A stretch of DNA of 33,989 bases, taken from positions 1-33,989 of the forward strand of contig JAJQFC010000088.1 in NCBI GenBank assembly GCA_021201355.1. Reading direction: 5' to 3'. Both the position numbers and the translations under genes were made by a program. This document shows, piece by piece, positions 26,064 to 33,989 of the stretch. How positions within the stretch are numbered: position 1 is the first letter of the stretch; every line of letters starts with the position of its first letter. The stretch comes from Planctomycetaceae bacterium (GTDB lineage Bacteria > Planctomycetota > SZUA-567). The notes under the pieces were generated by a model. The model did not search any database. It was not told where the DNA came from and worked only from the letters and a program-made list of their open reading frames with translations.

Positions 26064-27563
26064 TTAGACGTTTACCTTCTCCTTCGCCGCCTTGGACACC
26101 ATGTGCCGCATTGCTTCGGTGTGCTCGGAAAGTTCCTCGATGGTCCGGGTTTTCTGTCTCGTCGACCCGGTGTACGGTTTCGGCGGGATAAGCGTACCGG
26201 CCTTTTCCTTTTCAGCCCAGCGCTGTTCGGCCGCCGCGATGGCGTCGGCGTACTGCGGCAGCCAACGCTTTTGGGCAATGAGCATTTCATCCACCATCTG
26301 CCAAACTTCCTCAGGGTCGCACACCGCCCCGGTAAGCGGGTCGAGAAGCGCCGCCTGGCGGAGAAGGACGTCGTCTCCCGACACCGCCGCTTCAACGGCG
26401 AGCCGCTGCACCGCCACCGACTGGCCGAGGACGGCGGCGCAGCCGGCGGGGAGATTGCCGATTCGCGGCACCGAAACGCCGTTGCCGTCTATGTAACACG
26501 GGACCTCGACAATGCAGTCGGGCGGTAAATTTTCGATGCAGTGGTGGTTGATGACATTCAGCGTGCCGCGGTAGATCCGCCGGGTCTTCATGGCCTCGAT
26601 GATATGCGACGTATGCTCGACCGACCGGTTGGACCCGTCGTAGGTCCAGGGCGGTTCCTTAAGCCAGTTGGGGTAGTCGGTTTCAAACCAGTTGCGGCTT
26701 TCCTTGCAAATACGGAGGTACCCGCAGGTCTCGCCGTTGATCCAGCTTCCCATCTGGATCCATTTCGGTATGTCGGCCGTCCGTTTCCGGTACCAGGGGA
26801 CATATTCGGAAAGGTGGCCGTTCGATTCGGTTGAATAGTAACCGAACCGGCGCAGCATATCGATACGGACTTTCTCTTCCTGAGAATAGACCTCGTGTTT
26901 TAGAAAGGCGTCGAGAAGCGTGTGCCGGAGTTCCTTCCCGTTGTGCTTCACAGAAAGATACCATGTCTGATGGTTCAGGCCGGCGCAGATGAAATCCAAT
27001 TCAGACCGGTCGTAGCCGAGGATTTCGGCGATCTGCTCCTCGCCGTGTATCTCGCCGTGGCACAGGCCGATGGTATTGACCTTGCCGTAGTGGTTGCATG
27101 CCCACGTCACCATGGCGTTCGGATTAGAATGGCTGAGGTGGACAACATCCGGTTTGGCGACTTCCCGGATGTCCCTGCACATGTCAAGCATCATGGCAAT
27201 GACCCGCTGGCCGTACATGATGCCGCCGATGCACAGGGTGTCGCCGACGCATTGGTCGATGCCGTATTTCAGGGGAATTTCAACATCGGTTTCGAACGCC
27301 TCGAGGCCGCCGATGCGGACGCTGTTGATGACGAAATCGGCGTCTTTCAACGCTTCGCGCCGGTCCGTAGTCGCCCGGATCTTCAAATCAATTCCGTTGG
27401 CGTCGACGTCGCGCTGGCACAGCTCCCGCACCATGTCCAGGTTCGTGGCATTGATGTCCATAAAGACAATCTCGGAGTCGCGAAGTTCCGGAACCGTCAT
27501 GATGTCGGTGAAAATCTGTCGGCAAAAGCCGATGCTGCCGGCGCCGATAAACGCAATTTTCAT
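26064..27563 (-). CDS. Glycoside hydrolase family 4 (alpha-glucosidase / alpha-galacturonidase type; CHGx motif)
   Basis: ATG at 27563: MKIAFIGAGSIGFCRQIFTDIMTVPELRDSEIVFMDIN..., NPNAMVTWA, GLCHGE, LNHQTWYL. The ORF-track extension to 27911 overlaps the permease and is spurious. Confidence 0.88.
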   Translation of the reverse strand: MKIAFIGAGSIGFCRQIFTDIMTVPELRDSEIVFMDINATNLDMVRELCQRDVDANGIDLKIRATTDRREALKDADFVINSVRIGGLEAFETDVEIPLKYGIDQCVGDTLCIGGIMYGQRVIAMMLDMCRDIREVAKPDVVHLSHSNPNAMVTWACNHYGKVNTIGLCHGEIHGEEQIAEILGYDRSELDFICAGLNHQTWYLSVKHNGKELRHTLLDAFLKHEVYSQEEKVRIDMLRRFGYYSTESNGHLSEYVPWYRKRTADIPKWIQMGSWINGETCGYLRICKESRNWFETDYPNWLKEPPWTYDGSNRSVEHTSHIIEAMKTRRIYRGTLNVINHHCIENLPPDCIVEVPCYIDGNGVSVPRIGNLPAGCAAVLGQSVAVQRLAVEAAVSGDDVLLRQAALLDPLTGAVCDPEEVWQMVDEMLIAQKRWLPQYADAIAAAEQRWAEKEKAGTLIPPKPYTGSTRQKTRTIEELSEHTEAMRHMVSKAAKEKVNV

Positions 27564-27610
27564 TCTTTCTCCTAAAAGAGGAAACAACGGTAACAAGGTT
27601 TGAATGCTTT

Positions 27611-28423
27611 TTATTTTCCGGCGCTGTCGATCATTCCCTTGACGAAGTACCGCTGAAGCGCCAGGTACGCGACTATAACCGGAACCACCGCCAACAACGC
27701 CCCGGCCGCGGCTGCACCGAAGTTCGCGGCCGACTGCCCGAAGAACGACGCCACCGCCAGCGTCACGACGCGAATTTGATTCGACTGGAGCAGGTAAAGG
27801 GAGAACTGGTAATCGTTCCAGATGAACACGCCGGTCAAGATGATGACCGTCGCCGTGACCGGCTTCAGGAGAGGAAGGATAATGCGATAGAAAATCATGA
27901 ACCGGCTGCAACCGTCGATTTCCGCCGCTTCGTCAAGTTCCCTCGGGATGGAGTCGATGAAATTGACATACATGAAGATACTCAGGGGCAGCTGGAAGGT
28001 GACGAGGACGCAGATAATTCCCCAGTAGGTGCTCACGCCGCCCAACCGGCTCATCAGCGTCACCAGGGGAACCAGCATGCTCAGGGGCGGGATCATCATG
28101 ACGCCGAGGACAAGCTTCAGGATGGTGCTGTTGAAGCGGTGTTTCATTCGGGCGAGCGGGTATGCCGCCATCGCGCCGAGAAAAGCGACAACAACAACGG
28201 AGACGGCCGTAATCAGGGCGCTGTCCCGCATGGCGTTCAGGATTTTCGCCCGTTCGACCGCCTGGACGAAATTGTCGGGATCGATGGTTGTGGGAAACAG
28301 CCACCGCGACGACATATCGGTTTTCGGTTTCAACGCGACAGTGACAAGAATGTAGAACGGGATAAAATGCGCCATCGATATGAGGACGGCGACGATATTG
28401 TATATGGTGTTTTTTATCTTCAT
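27611..28423 (-). CDS. Carbohydrate ABC transporter permease (MalG type)
   Basis: MKIKNTIYNIVAVLISMAHFIPFYILVTVALK...; EAA loop 'ELDEAAEIDGCSRFMIFYRIILPLLKP'. Confidence 0.9.
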   Translation of the reverse strand: MKIKNTIYNIVAVLISMAHFIPFYILVTVALKPKTDMSSRWLFPTTIDPDNFVQAVERAKILNAMRDSALITAVSVVVVAFLGAMAAYPLARMKHRFNSTILKLVLGVMMIPPLSMLVPLVTLMSRLGGVSTYWGIICVLVTFQLPLSIFMYVNFIDSIPRELDEAAEIDGCSRFMIFYRIILPLLKPVTATVIILTGVFIWNDYQFSLYLLQSNQIRVVTLAVASFFGQSAANFGAAAAGALLAVVPVIVAYLALQRYFVKGMIDSAGK

Positions 28424-28463
28424 GACATGGACTCCGGAACGCCTGGCTGCATGTGCGGTTGGT

Positions 28464-29348
28464 TTAATATTCAAATTTCCGCCGGTTAAAGAACCTGAGC
28501 ATGAGGAGGCTGACAATGAGAATGAAGACAAACAGGACAATGCCCATCGCCGCCGAATACCCGGCCTGCTGGGAGCGGAAATAGGTGGCGTCGATCAACG
28601 TCGACATGGAGTGCGATTCATAGCCCGGGCCGCCGTTGGTGAGCGCCTTAATCTGATCAAACAGTTTCAGCCCGCCAATGAGGTTTATGGTGACGCTCGT
28701 CACGATGGCCGGCTTGAGGAGAGGGAGGGTGATATAGAAGAACTGGCTTACCGCGCTCGCCCCGTCGATGTCCGACGCTTCGTAGAACGACTTCGGAATG
28801 TTCTGCAACCCGGCTAAATAGATGACCATGGATATACCCACGAACTGCAGGGTGTTGATTAACATTATAATGACGATGGCGCGCCTGCCGTCCGCCAGCC
28901 AATCCACCGGCGACATTCCCACCAGTGCCAGGATGTCGTTCAGGGCGCCGTTGTTGTATTGGAAAAGAAAATACACCATATATCCCATAATCACCCCGGC
29001 GATCATCACCGGCATGTAGATTATGGTCCGAGCGAAATTCCGCAGTTTGAATGAGTGGTTCAACAACACCGCATACCCGAGGCCGATGCACTGCTGGAGG
29101 ACCGTGCAGCCAAAGCCGTAGATAAGCGTATTGATCATGGCCTTCCGGACATTCGGGTCGGAGAAGAGTTGCCGGTAATTGTCGAAACCGACATTGTTGC
29201 TGCTCTGTGAAAACCCGTTCCAGTCGGTAAAGGAAATGCCGATGCCCATCACAAATGGATAGAAAACAAACAGGGCGAACAGGAGTAACGCCGGGAGGTA
29301 GAGAAGATTTATCGCATGCTTTTTCCAGAAGTCCGTCAAAGTCTCCAT
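28464..29348 (-). CDS. Carbohydrate ABC transporter permease (MalF/UgpA type)
   Basis: METLTDFWKKHAINLLYLPALLLFALFVFYPFVMGIGISFTDWNGF; EAA loop 'SFYEASDIDGASAVSQFFYITLPLLKP'. Confidence 0.9.
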   Translation of the reverse strand: METLTDFWKKHAINLLYLPALLLFALFVFYPFVMGIGISFTDWNGFSQSSNNVGFDNYRQLFSDPNVRKAMINTLIYGFGCTVLQQCIGLGYAVLLNHSFKLRNFARTIIYMPVMIAGVIMGYMVYFLFQYNNGALNDILALVGMSPVDWLADGRRAIVIIMLINTLQFVGISMVIYLAGLQNIPKSFYEASDIDGASAVSQFFYITLPLLKPAIVTSVTINLIGGLKLFDQIKALTNGGPGYESHSMSTLIDATYFRSQQAGYSAAMGIVLFVFILIVSLLMLRFFNRRKFEY

Positions 29349-29412
29349 GTTGTCCTCGTTTGGATCCGACGCCGCGGCAAACCCGCCGGAGTGCCGCGGC
29401 GCGGGATGAGGG

Positions 29413-30663
29413 TTATTGTTTAATAAGACGGTTGTACTCCGCTTCGAACCGCTCCAGCGCCTCGTTTTCATTCATGCTTCCCGCCAGGATCGCTACGCCG
29501 ATTGTTCCCAGGGTGTCCCACATGCCGCTCGGGAGGTAGGCGCGGTCAAAGACCGGGAAGGTTTGAATATCGGCATACTTCGCATAAAACGGTTTAAGGA
29601 CGCCGGTGTCGCTCGTCGTTGTGGTCAGGCCGGCCGGATTGCCGCCGGCGCTCGCGACGGCGAATATGCTTTCCGGCCTCGCCAGGAACCCGATAAAGGC
29701 GAGCGCTTCCGCCTTGTTTTTCGAATCTTTCCACACGCCTATGGCTGCCCGCTCGCCGGTCATCAGCGTCGGTTCGGTATCTGGGCGAACGGAGGGAATG
29801 GGGATAAAGCCGAGTTTGGCGTTCGGGTTGTACGTCATTGCCTCGACAATAACCGAGTTTGACGCCTGCATGACAAATCCGCAGCTGCCCTGCGCGAACA
29901 TCTGGATGGATTCGACCTGTGAGGCGGTGACGGCGTTCGTGTTGAAATAACCCTTGTCCCGGTACCTGACGAGAAGCCGGAGCATTTCACGCCACTTCTC
30001 CGACGGGAACGTGCCCGCCACTATTTGTTTCGTTTCTTCCTGAGCCTGCGGATCGCCGGAGATGAACGACTGCCCCGTCCAGATGAAAAAATAGCCGAGC
30101 GGGTGAATGTCCTTTCCCCCGACCATCATCGGCGTCACTCCGGCCTCCTTCAGTTTTGCGAACGCGTCGTCGAGATCGTCCCACGTGCGGATGGCGTCGG
30201 GATCGACGCCGGCTTTTTCCAGGACGTCCGCGTTGTACGCGAGGCCGGACACTTCCATGTCCATTGGCAAAACGTAGAAGTCGCCGCCGGGGCCTTCTAT
30301 GGCTGGACGAATGAGAGGATTGACGTCCTTCGCCCAGGGCTGGGTCTGCATCGGTTCAAGATATTCCCGGTACCGCATGTACGACCAGCCGTGCGTCGAC
30401 CAGAGGTCGCTCAGGTCGTTGGCGGCCATCTTTGTCTTGAGGACTGCCTCGGTATCGGATCCGAGCGGCATGATTTCTATTTCAATGGACCCAACCTCCT
30501 TGGCGTACTCCTTCGCCAGCTTTTCCAGGGCCAGAGTCTGAGGTTCCGTCGTGTGCATGGCGATAATCATGGACAGCGATTTCTTTTTTTCGCCCTGAGT
30601 CATGAAATAGATTCCGCCAACGACGACAACCGCCGCCACTACGAGAAGCGCCTTGTTCATCAC
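29413..30663 (-). CDS. Extracellular sugar-binding protein of the MalE/UgpB type
   Basis: MMNKALLVVAAVVVVGGIYFMTQGEKKKSLSMIIAMHTTEPQTLALEKLAKEYAKEV...; conserved SBP family 1 organisation; between MalF-like and MalK-like genes. Confidence 0.88.
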   Translation of the reverse strand: MMNKALLVVAAVVVVGGIYFMTQGEKKKSLSMIIAMHTTEPQTLALEKLAKEYAKEVGSIEIEIMPLGSDTEAVLKTKMAANDLSDLWSTHGWSYMRYREYLEPMQTQPWAKDVNPLIRPAIEGPGGDFYVLPMDMEVSGLAYNADVLEKAGVDPDAIRTWDDLDDAFAKLKEAGVTPMMVGGKDIHPLGYFFIWTGQSFISGDPQAQEETKQIVAGTFPSEKWREMLRLLVRYRDKGYFNTNAVTASQVESIQMFAQGSCGFVMQASNSVIVEAMTYNPNAKLGFIPIPSVRPDTEPTLMTGERAAIGVWKDSKNKAEALAFIGFLARPESIFAVASAGGNPAGLTTTTSDTGVLKPFYAKYADIQTFPVFDRAYLPSGMWDTLGTIGVAILAGSMNENEALERFEAEYNRLIKQ

Positions 30664-30674
30664 AGCCCCTTTTT

Positions 30675-31784
30675 CTAGGTGTCAAGAAAGATGCTCTGTT
30701 CCGTTTCCTTGTCGAACAGGTGACAATGCGCCATGTCGAATTCGAATTCCTCCTGATCGCGAATGGGGACGACATACCCCCGATCCGATGTCAGGCGCGC
30801 TATCATCTGGCCGCTGTCTTGTTCGTTGAAATAGACGATAACCTCGTGTCCCATCTCCTCCTTGACGAGAATTCGGCCGCTCACCGACGATCGGTTCGGC
30901 CGGTCCGTCAGCCGGATGTGTTCGGGTCGGATCCCGAGAATCAATTCTTTCCCGAGATAGGGCTTGATCAGTGGAATACGTTCGTTCGGGACGCGCATAA
31001 CGTGGTTGTTGAATAATAGCGCCGGCTCGCCGTGGTCGGCGATGACCGTGACGTCGACAAAGTTCATCGTCGGCGATCCGATGAAGCTGGCGACGAACTT
31101 GTTCGCCGGGCGGGTGTAGAGATTGAGCGGCGTGTCGACCTGCATGATCCGTCCGTCCTTCAGAACGGTTATCCGGTCGCCCATGGTCATAGCCTCGGTC
31201 TGGTCGTGGGTGACGTAAATCATCGTGGCGCCGAGATCCTTGTGGAGCTGACTGATTTTGACACGCATGGACACCCGGAGTTTGGCGTCGAGATTGGACA
31301 ACGGCTCGTCGAAAAGGAAGACGTCCGGTTCCCGGACCATGGCGCGGCCAAGCGCGACACGCTGGCGCTGACCGCCCGACATCTCTTTCGGGCGCCGCTC
31401 CAGGAGTTCGGTGATTTCCAGTTTTTCGGCCGCCTTCCGCACCCTGCTTTCTATCTCGGCCGGCGGGGTTTTCCGCATTTTGAGACCGAAGGCCATGTTT
31501 TCGTACACCGTCATGTGCGGGTAGAGGGCATAGTTCTGAAAAACCATGGCGATGCCCCGCTCCTTGGCCGGTACCTTGTTCATCACCCGGCCGCCGATGG
31601 AAATAGTGCCGCCCGTCAATTCCTCCAAGCCGGCAATCATCCTGAGCGTTGTGGACTTGGCGCACCCGGACGGCCCGACCAGCACCATGAATTCGCCGTC
31701 GCGAATTTTCAGGTCGATGCCGTGCACAGCCTCAAATCCGTTCGGGTACCGTTTTTCCACTTTCTGGAGCGTCACTTCGGCCAT
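30675..31784 (-). CDS. Sugar ABC transporter ATP-binding protein (MalK/UgpC/MsmK family)
   Basis: MAEVTLQKVEKRYPNGFEAVHGIDLKIRDGEFMVLVGPSGCAKSTTLRMIAGLE, MSGGQRQRVALGRAMVREPDVFLFDEPLSNLDAKLRV, C-terminal TOBE-like domain. Confidence 0.94.
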   Translation of the reverse strand: MAEVTLQKVEKRYPNGFEAVHGIDLKIRDGEFMVLVGPSGCAKSTTLRMIAGLEELTGGTISIGGRVMNKVPAKERGIAMVFQNYALYPHMTVYENMAFGLKMRKTPPAEIESRVRKAAEKLEITELLERRPKEMSGGQRQRVALGRAMVREPDVFLFDEPLSNLDAKLRVSMRVKISQLHKDLGATMIYVTHDQTEAMTMGDRITVLKDGRIMQVDTPLNLYTRPANKFVASFIGSPTMNFVDVTVIADHGEPALLFNNHVMRVPNERIPLIKPYLGKELILGIRPEHIRLTDRPNRSSVSGRILVKEEMGHEVIVYFNEQDSGQMIARLTSDRGYVVPIRDQEEFEFDMAHCHLFDKETEQSIFLDT

Positions 31785-32035
31785 GATTTCCTCCCTGCAT
31801 GCCTGCAGACAAAAATGCGCACGGAGCCGCGCTGCTCCGAGAGCCGCCTAGGAGCGCCGGATAAATGCATCAAATGGTGGCGCGCTATTCAGTAAGCTTT
31901 TGGGTTGGTGAAACCGTACCGGTGCGGCCGGATGTTAATAAGAAGTTTTCCGATCCCCATGAACACAAGAATCGTACCTGCTGACCTGCCGCTCTGATCA
32001 TTACCGGGTACGACGGGCGTTACGGTTGTCGTTTA

Positions 32036-32061
32036 TTGGTTAAACCCGGATCTTTAACCAA
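32036..32061. promoter_or_regulatory. Operator-like inverted repeat TTGGTTAAA-N8-TTTAACCAA
   Basis: Perfect 9-bp arms in the divergent malK-like/LacI intergenic region. Confidence 0.5.
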
Positions 32062-32242
32062 AACGTCTGAAACCTGAATCGCATGGATTATGGTAAAACA
32101 GTTCGTGGTAAAAAGTGGCTTATCGCGAAAAAGCGTGGTAAAGTACTAGAGGATAGTGAAAAAAGCATTGGCAAGGTGATGATATCATTATTTCATCATA
32201 CCGCGTGTATTAGGCTATTCAACCGGTTTTTGCTTATATTCT

Positions 32243-32264
32243 TGCTTAAATTACACTTTAAGCA
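32243..32264. promoter_or_regulatory. Operator-like inverted repeat TGCTTAAA-N6-TTTAAGCA upstream of the LacI gene
   Basis: Perfect 8-bp arms 40 bp upstream of the ATG at 32304. Confidence 0.5.
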
Positions 32265-32303
32265 CAAGCTTGTCTAAAACTTTATCAAAAATAGGGATCA
32301 GGA

Positions 32304-33290
32304 ATGTCTATTACGAAAATAGCGAAACTGGCCGGCGTCTCCATCGCCACCGTCTCCAACGCCCTCAAGGGGACCGGGCGCGTTTCGCCGGCGACGGCGA
32401 AGAAAATCAAGGCTATCGCAAAAAAAGAAAATTACACCGTCCGCGCCAAAAAGACCGCGGCGCCACGGGAGACGAAGCAGGTGACGTTCGTCCTTGCCGA
32501 TCATAAAACGCATCTTCGCCATCTCAGCTTCAACATGCGGATTTTTGAAGGCGTTCAGGAAAAGTGCGACCGGCTCGGCTACACCGTGGTGCTTCATTCC
32601 CACGCCAGCCGAACCGACCTGGTCAAACAATCCCAAGGATCCGTCGGCGTGCTCATACTTGGTCATATTCCGCAGCCGCAAACATTGATAGACGCGGCCC
32701 GGAAACCGGTTGTCTGGGTCTCCCGCTACGAAACCGGTAGTGCCGACGCCGTCCTTGAGAACAATCGCGAAATCGCCCGCCTCGCCGCCGCCCACCTCAT
32801 CGCCCGCGGCCATAAAAGCATCGGGTATATTGACGATCAATATATCGGCACCGTCTCGGACAGAGGCTATTACTTTGAACGGTTCTTGCGGGAAGCCGGG
32901 GTCAAGCCGGTTATTTTTCGCGACACTATTCTCTTCGACCTTCTCGGGAACGATCCGATTATCAACACGGACAAGCTCTACCGGATACTGACAAAGATGT
33001 TCTCCGGCAAGGATAAACCAACCGCCCTTTTCTCTCCCGGCGACAGCATGACGCTTTCCATGTATTCCTTTTTTAAGCAACACGGCATACGACCGTTGAA
33101 AGACATCGACATCGTATCCTGCAACAACGAAATGCCGTACATCGCCGAAATCCGTCCGCGCCCGCCGACCATCGACTTCAATCTGCGGGAGATGGGCGTC
33201 CGTGCCGTCGAATCCCTCCTCTGGCGAATTTCAAACCCGTCACGGCCGGCCCAGAAAATTCTCGTTGAGCCGTTTCTCGTGTTGCCATAA
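32304..33290 (+). CDS. LacI-family transcriptional regulator
   Basis: MSITKIAKLAGVSIATVSNALKGTGRVSPATAKKIKAIAKKENYTV; AGGGATCAGGA upstream; divergent from the malK-like operon. Confidence 0.92.
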   Translation: MSITKIAKLAGVSIATVSNALKGTGRVSPATAKKIKAIAKKENYTVRAKKTAAPRETKQVTFVLADHKTHLRHLSFNMRIFEGVQEKCDRLGYTVVLHSHASRTDLVKQSQGSVGVLILGHIPQPQTLIDAARKPVVWVSRYETGSADAVLENNREIARLAAAHLIARGHKSIGYIDDQYIGTVSDRGYYFERFLREAGVKPVIFRDTILFDLLGNDPIINTDKLYRILTKMFSGKDKPTALFSPGDSMTLSMYSFFKQHGIRPLKDIDIVSCNNEMPYIAEIRPRPPTIDFNLREMGVRAVESLLWRISNPSRPAQKILVEPFLVLP

Positions 33291-33332
33291 CACACCGTAA
33301 CTATCGTTAACAGGTTAGATGCCTATCTAAAC

Positions 33333-33380
33333 AAACCGTCCGAAACCCCGCAGCCCTGCCGGGAGGTTTCGGACGGTTTT
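33333..33380 (+). terminator. Strong rho-independent terminator after the LacI gene
   Basis: AAACCGTCCGAAACC-(17 nt)-GGTTTCGGACGGTTT perfect 15-bp stem ending in TTTT. Confidence 0.9.
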
Positions 33381-33557
33381 ACGTTTCGACACTGTTAAAT
33401 GGTAAAATCGAGTAATCTTTTTAGTTGCATGTTCGGCCGGGATTGACCGCGTCACAACCTTCTCCGAAATGCCGAGAAATGCCTTGATTAACGCTATGCG
33501 TTATGTGTAATCTGGGTTCCGCTTCGAGGGGGGACAGTGGCGGCAAGGTGATCCACG

Positions 33558-33989
33558 ATGAAATGCTCGACAACGGCCGTTTCTACGGAAGTGCTCCGTC
33601 GGTTCGCGCTCCTCCTCCTCGCGCTCCTGCTCAGTTCCGGCCATGCCCTAACGGAAGACGTCGCTCCGGCCGGAGAAGACATCGCGGCCTATATCAACAG
33701 CGGCCACTACCAATTCAGCCTCGGCGGCGATGCGGAGTGGAACTCCCAAATTTTTATCAATACCGCCAACAGAGGCCGCCTGGCGATAAACGGAAACTTC
33801 AACACAATCGCCCTCCGCGCCGGCGGCATAAGCCTGCTGCGCGATTTTACCGTGGACAACGATATTTCCATTACGAACACCATATTCCGCCCAGCGGACC
33901 CCCATCCCGCCGCGAACGACTACCTCATCGGCATCGCCACCGCCAACGTCAACACCACCCTGCGCCTGGCCGGGACCACGTTCGACGGC
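33558..33989 (+). CDS. Secreted/surface protein, possibly autotransporter- or beta-helix-like, truncated by window edge
   Basis: ATG at 33558: MKCSTTAVSTEVLRRFALLLLALLLSSGHALTEDVAPAGEDIAAYINSGHYQFSLGGDAEWNSQIFINTANRGRLAINGNFNTIALRAGGISLLRDFTVDNDISITNTIFRPADPHPAANDYLIGIATANVNTTLRLAGTTFDG...; signal peptide and beta-rich strand pattern; open at the edge so absent from the ORF track. Confidence 0.65.
   Translation, partial: MKCSTTAVSTEVLRRFALLLLALLLSSGHALTEDVAPAGEDIAAYINSGHYQFSLGGDAEWNSQIFINTANRGRLAINGNFNTIALRAGGISLLRDFTVDNDISITNTIFRPADPHPAANDYLIGIATANVNTTLRLAGTTFDG

Noticed and set aside
26064-27911. 615-aa reading of the GH4 ORF
   Set aside because: The N-terminal extension overlaps the MalG-type permease and is low complexity; the GH4 start MKIAFIGAGSIGF is at 27563.
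1-33989. CRISPR arrays, insertion sequences, phage genes, tRNA/rRNA, defence systems
   Set aside because: No repeat-spacer pattern, transposase/integrase-like translation or recognisable structural RNA was seen in any reading.

Overview
The window is a dense array of carbohydrate uptake and catabolism operons from a high-GC, apparently Gram-negative bacterium. I see no mobile element, CRISPR array, tRNA or rRNA. Left to right: (1) the 5' end of a sugar-binding protein (minus strand, cut by the window edge and absent from the ORF track), divergent from a LacI-family regulator; (2) an SDR / ribose-type ABC operon (2065-6575) that ends at a strong terminator; (3) a GntR/LacI-hybrid (AraR-like) regulator; (4) an operon with an IolG-like dehydrogenase, a second Gfo/Idh/MocA enzyme, a TIM-barrel isomerase and a ribose-type ABC transporter (8407-15589); (5) a second AraR-like regulator, paralogous to the first (minus); (6) a minus-strand FCD-GntR / isomerase / TRAP (DctPQM) / L-galactonate-dehydrogenase-like / UxaB / UxaA operon, which looks like an L-galactonate (hexonate) to KDG pathway; (7) a minus-strand MalK-SBP-MalF-MalG-GH4 operon divergent from a LacI regulator; (8) the 5' end of a secreted, repeat-like surface protein running off the right edge. 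The most interesting signal is damage in two operons while the neighbouring operons look intact. The permease has an in-frame TAA at codon 23. Its partner ATPase has a 21-bp in-frame tandem duplication. The SDR has lost the YxxxK lysine. dctP has an in-frame TAA where a Gln is expected. uxaA has a 1-nt A-run deletion, and the conserved C-terminus continues in the other frame. This could be early, pathway-selective decay, recoding/phase variation, or assembly error, and each option is testable. Other leads are operator-like half-site pairs spaced about 31 bp and several strong hairpins. All product calls are from reading the translations; no database search was run.
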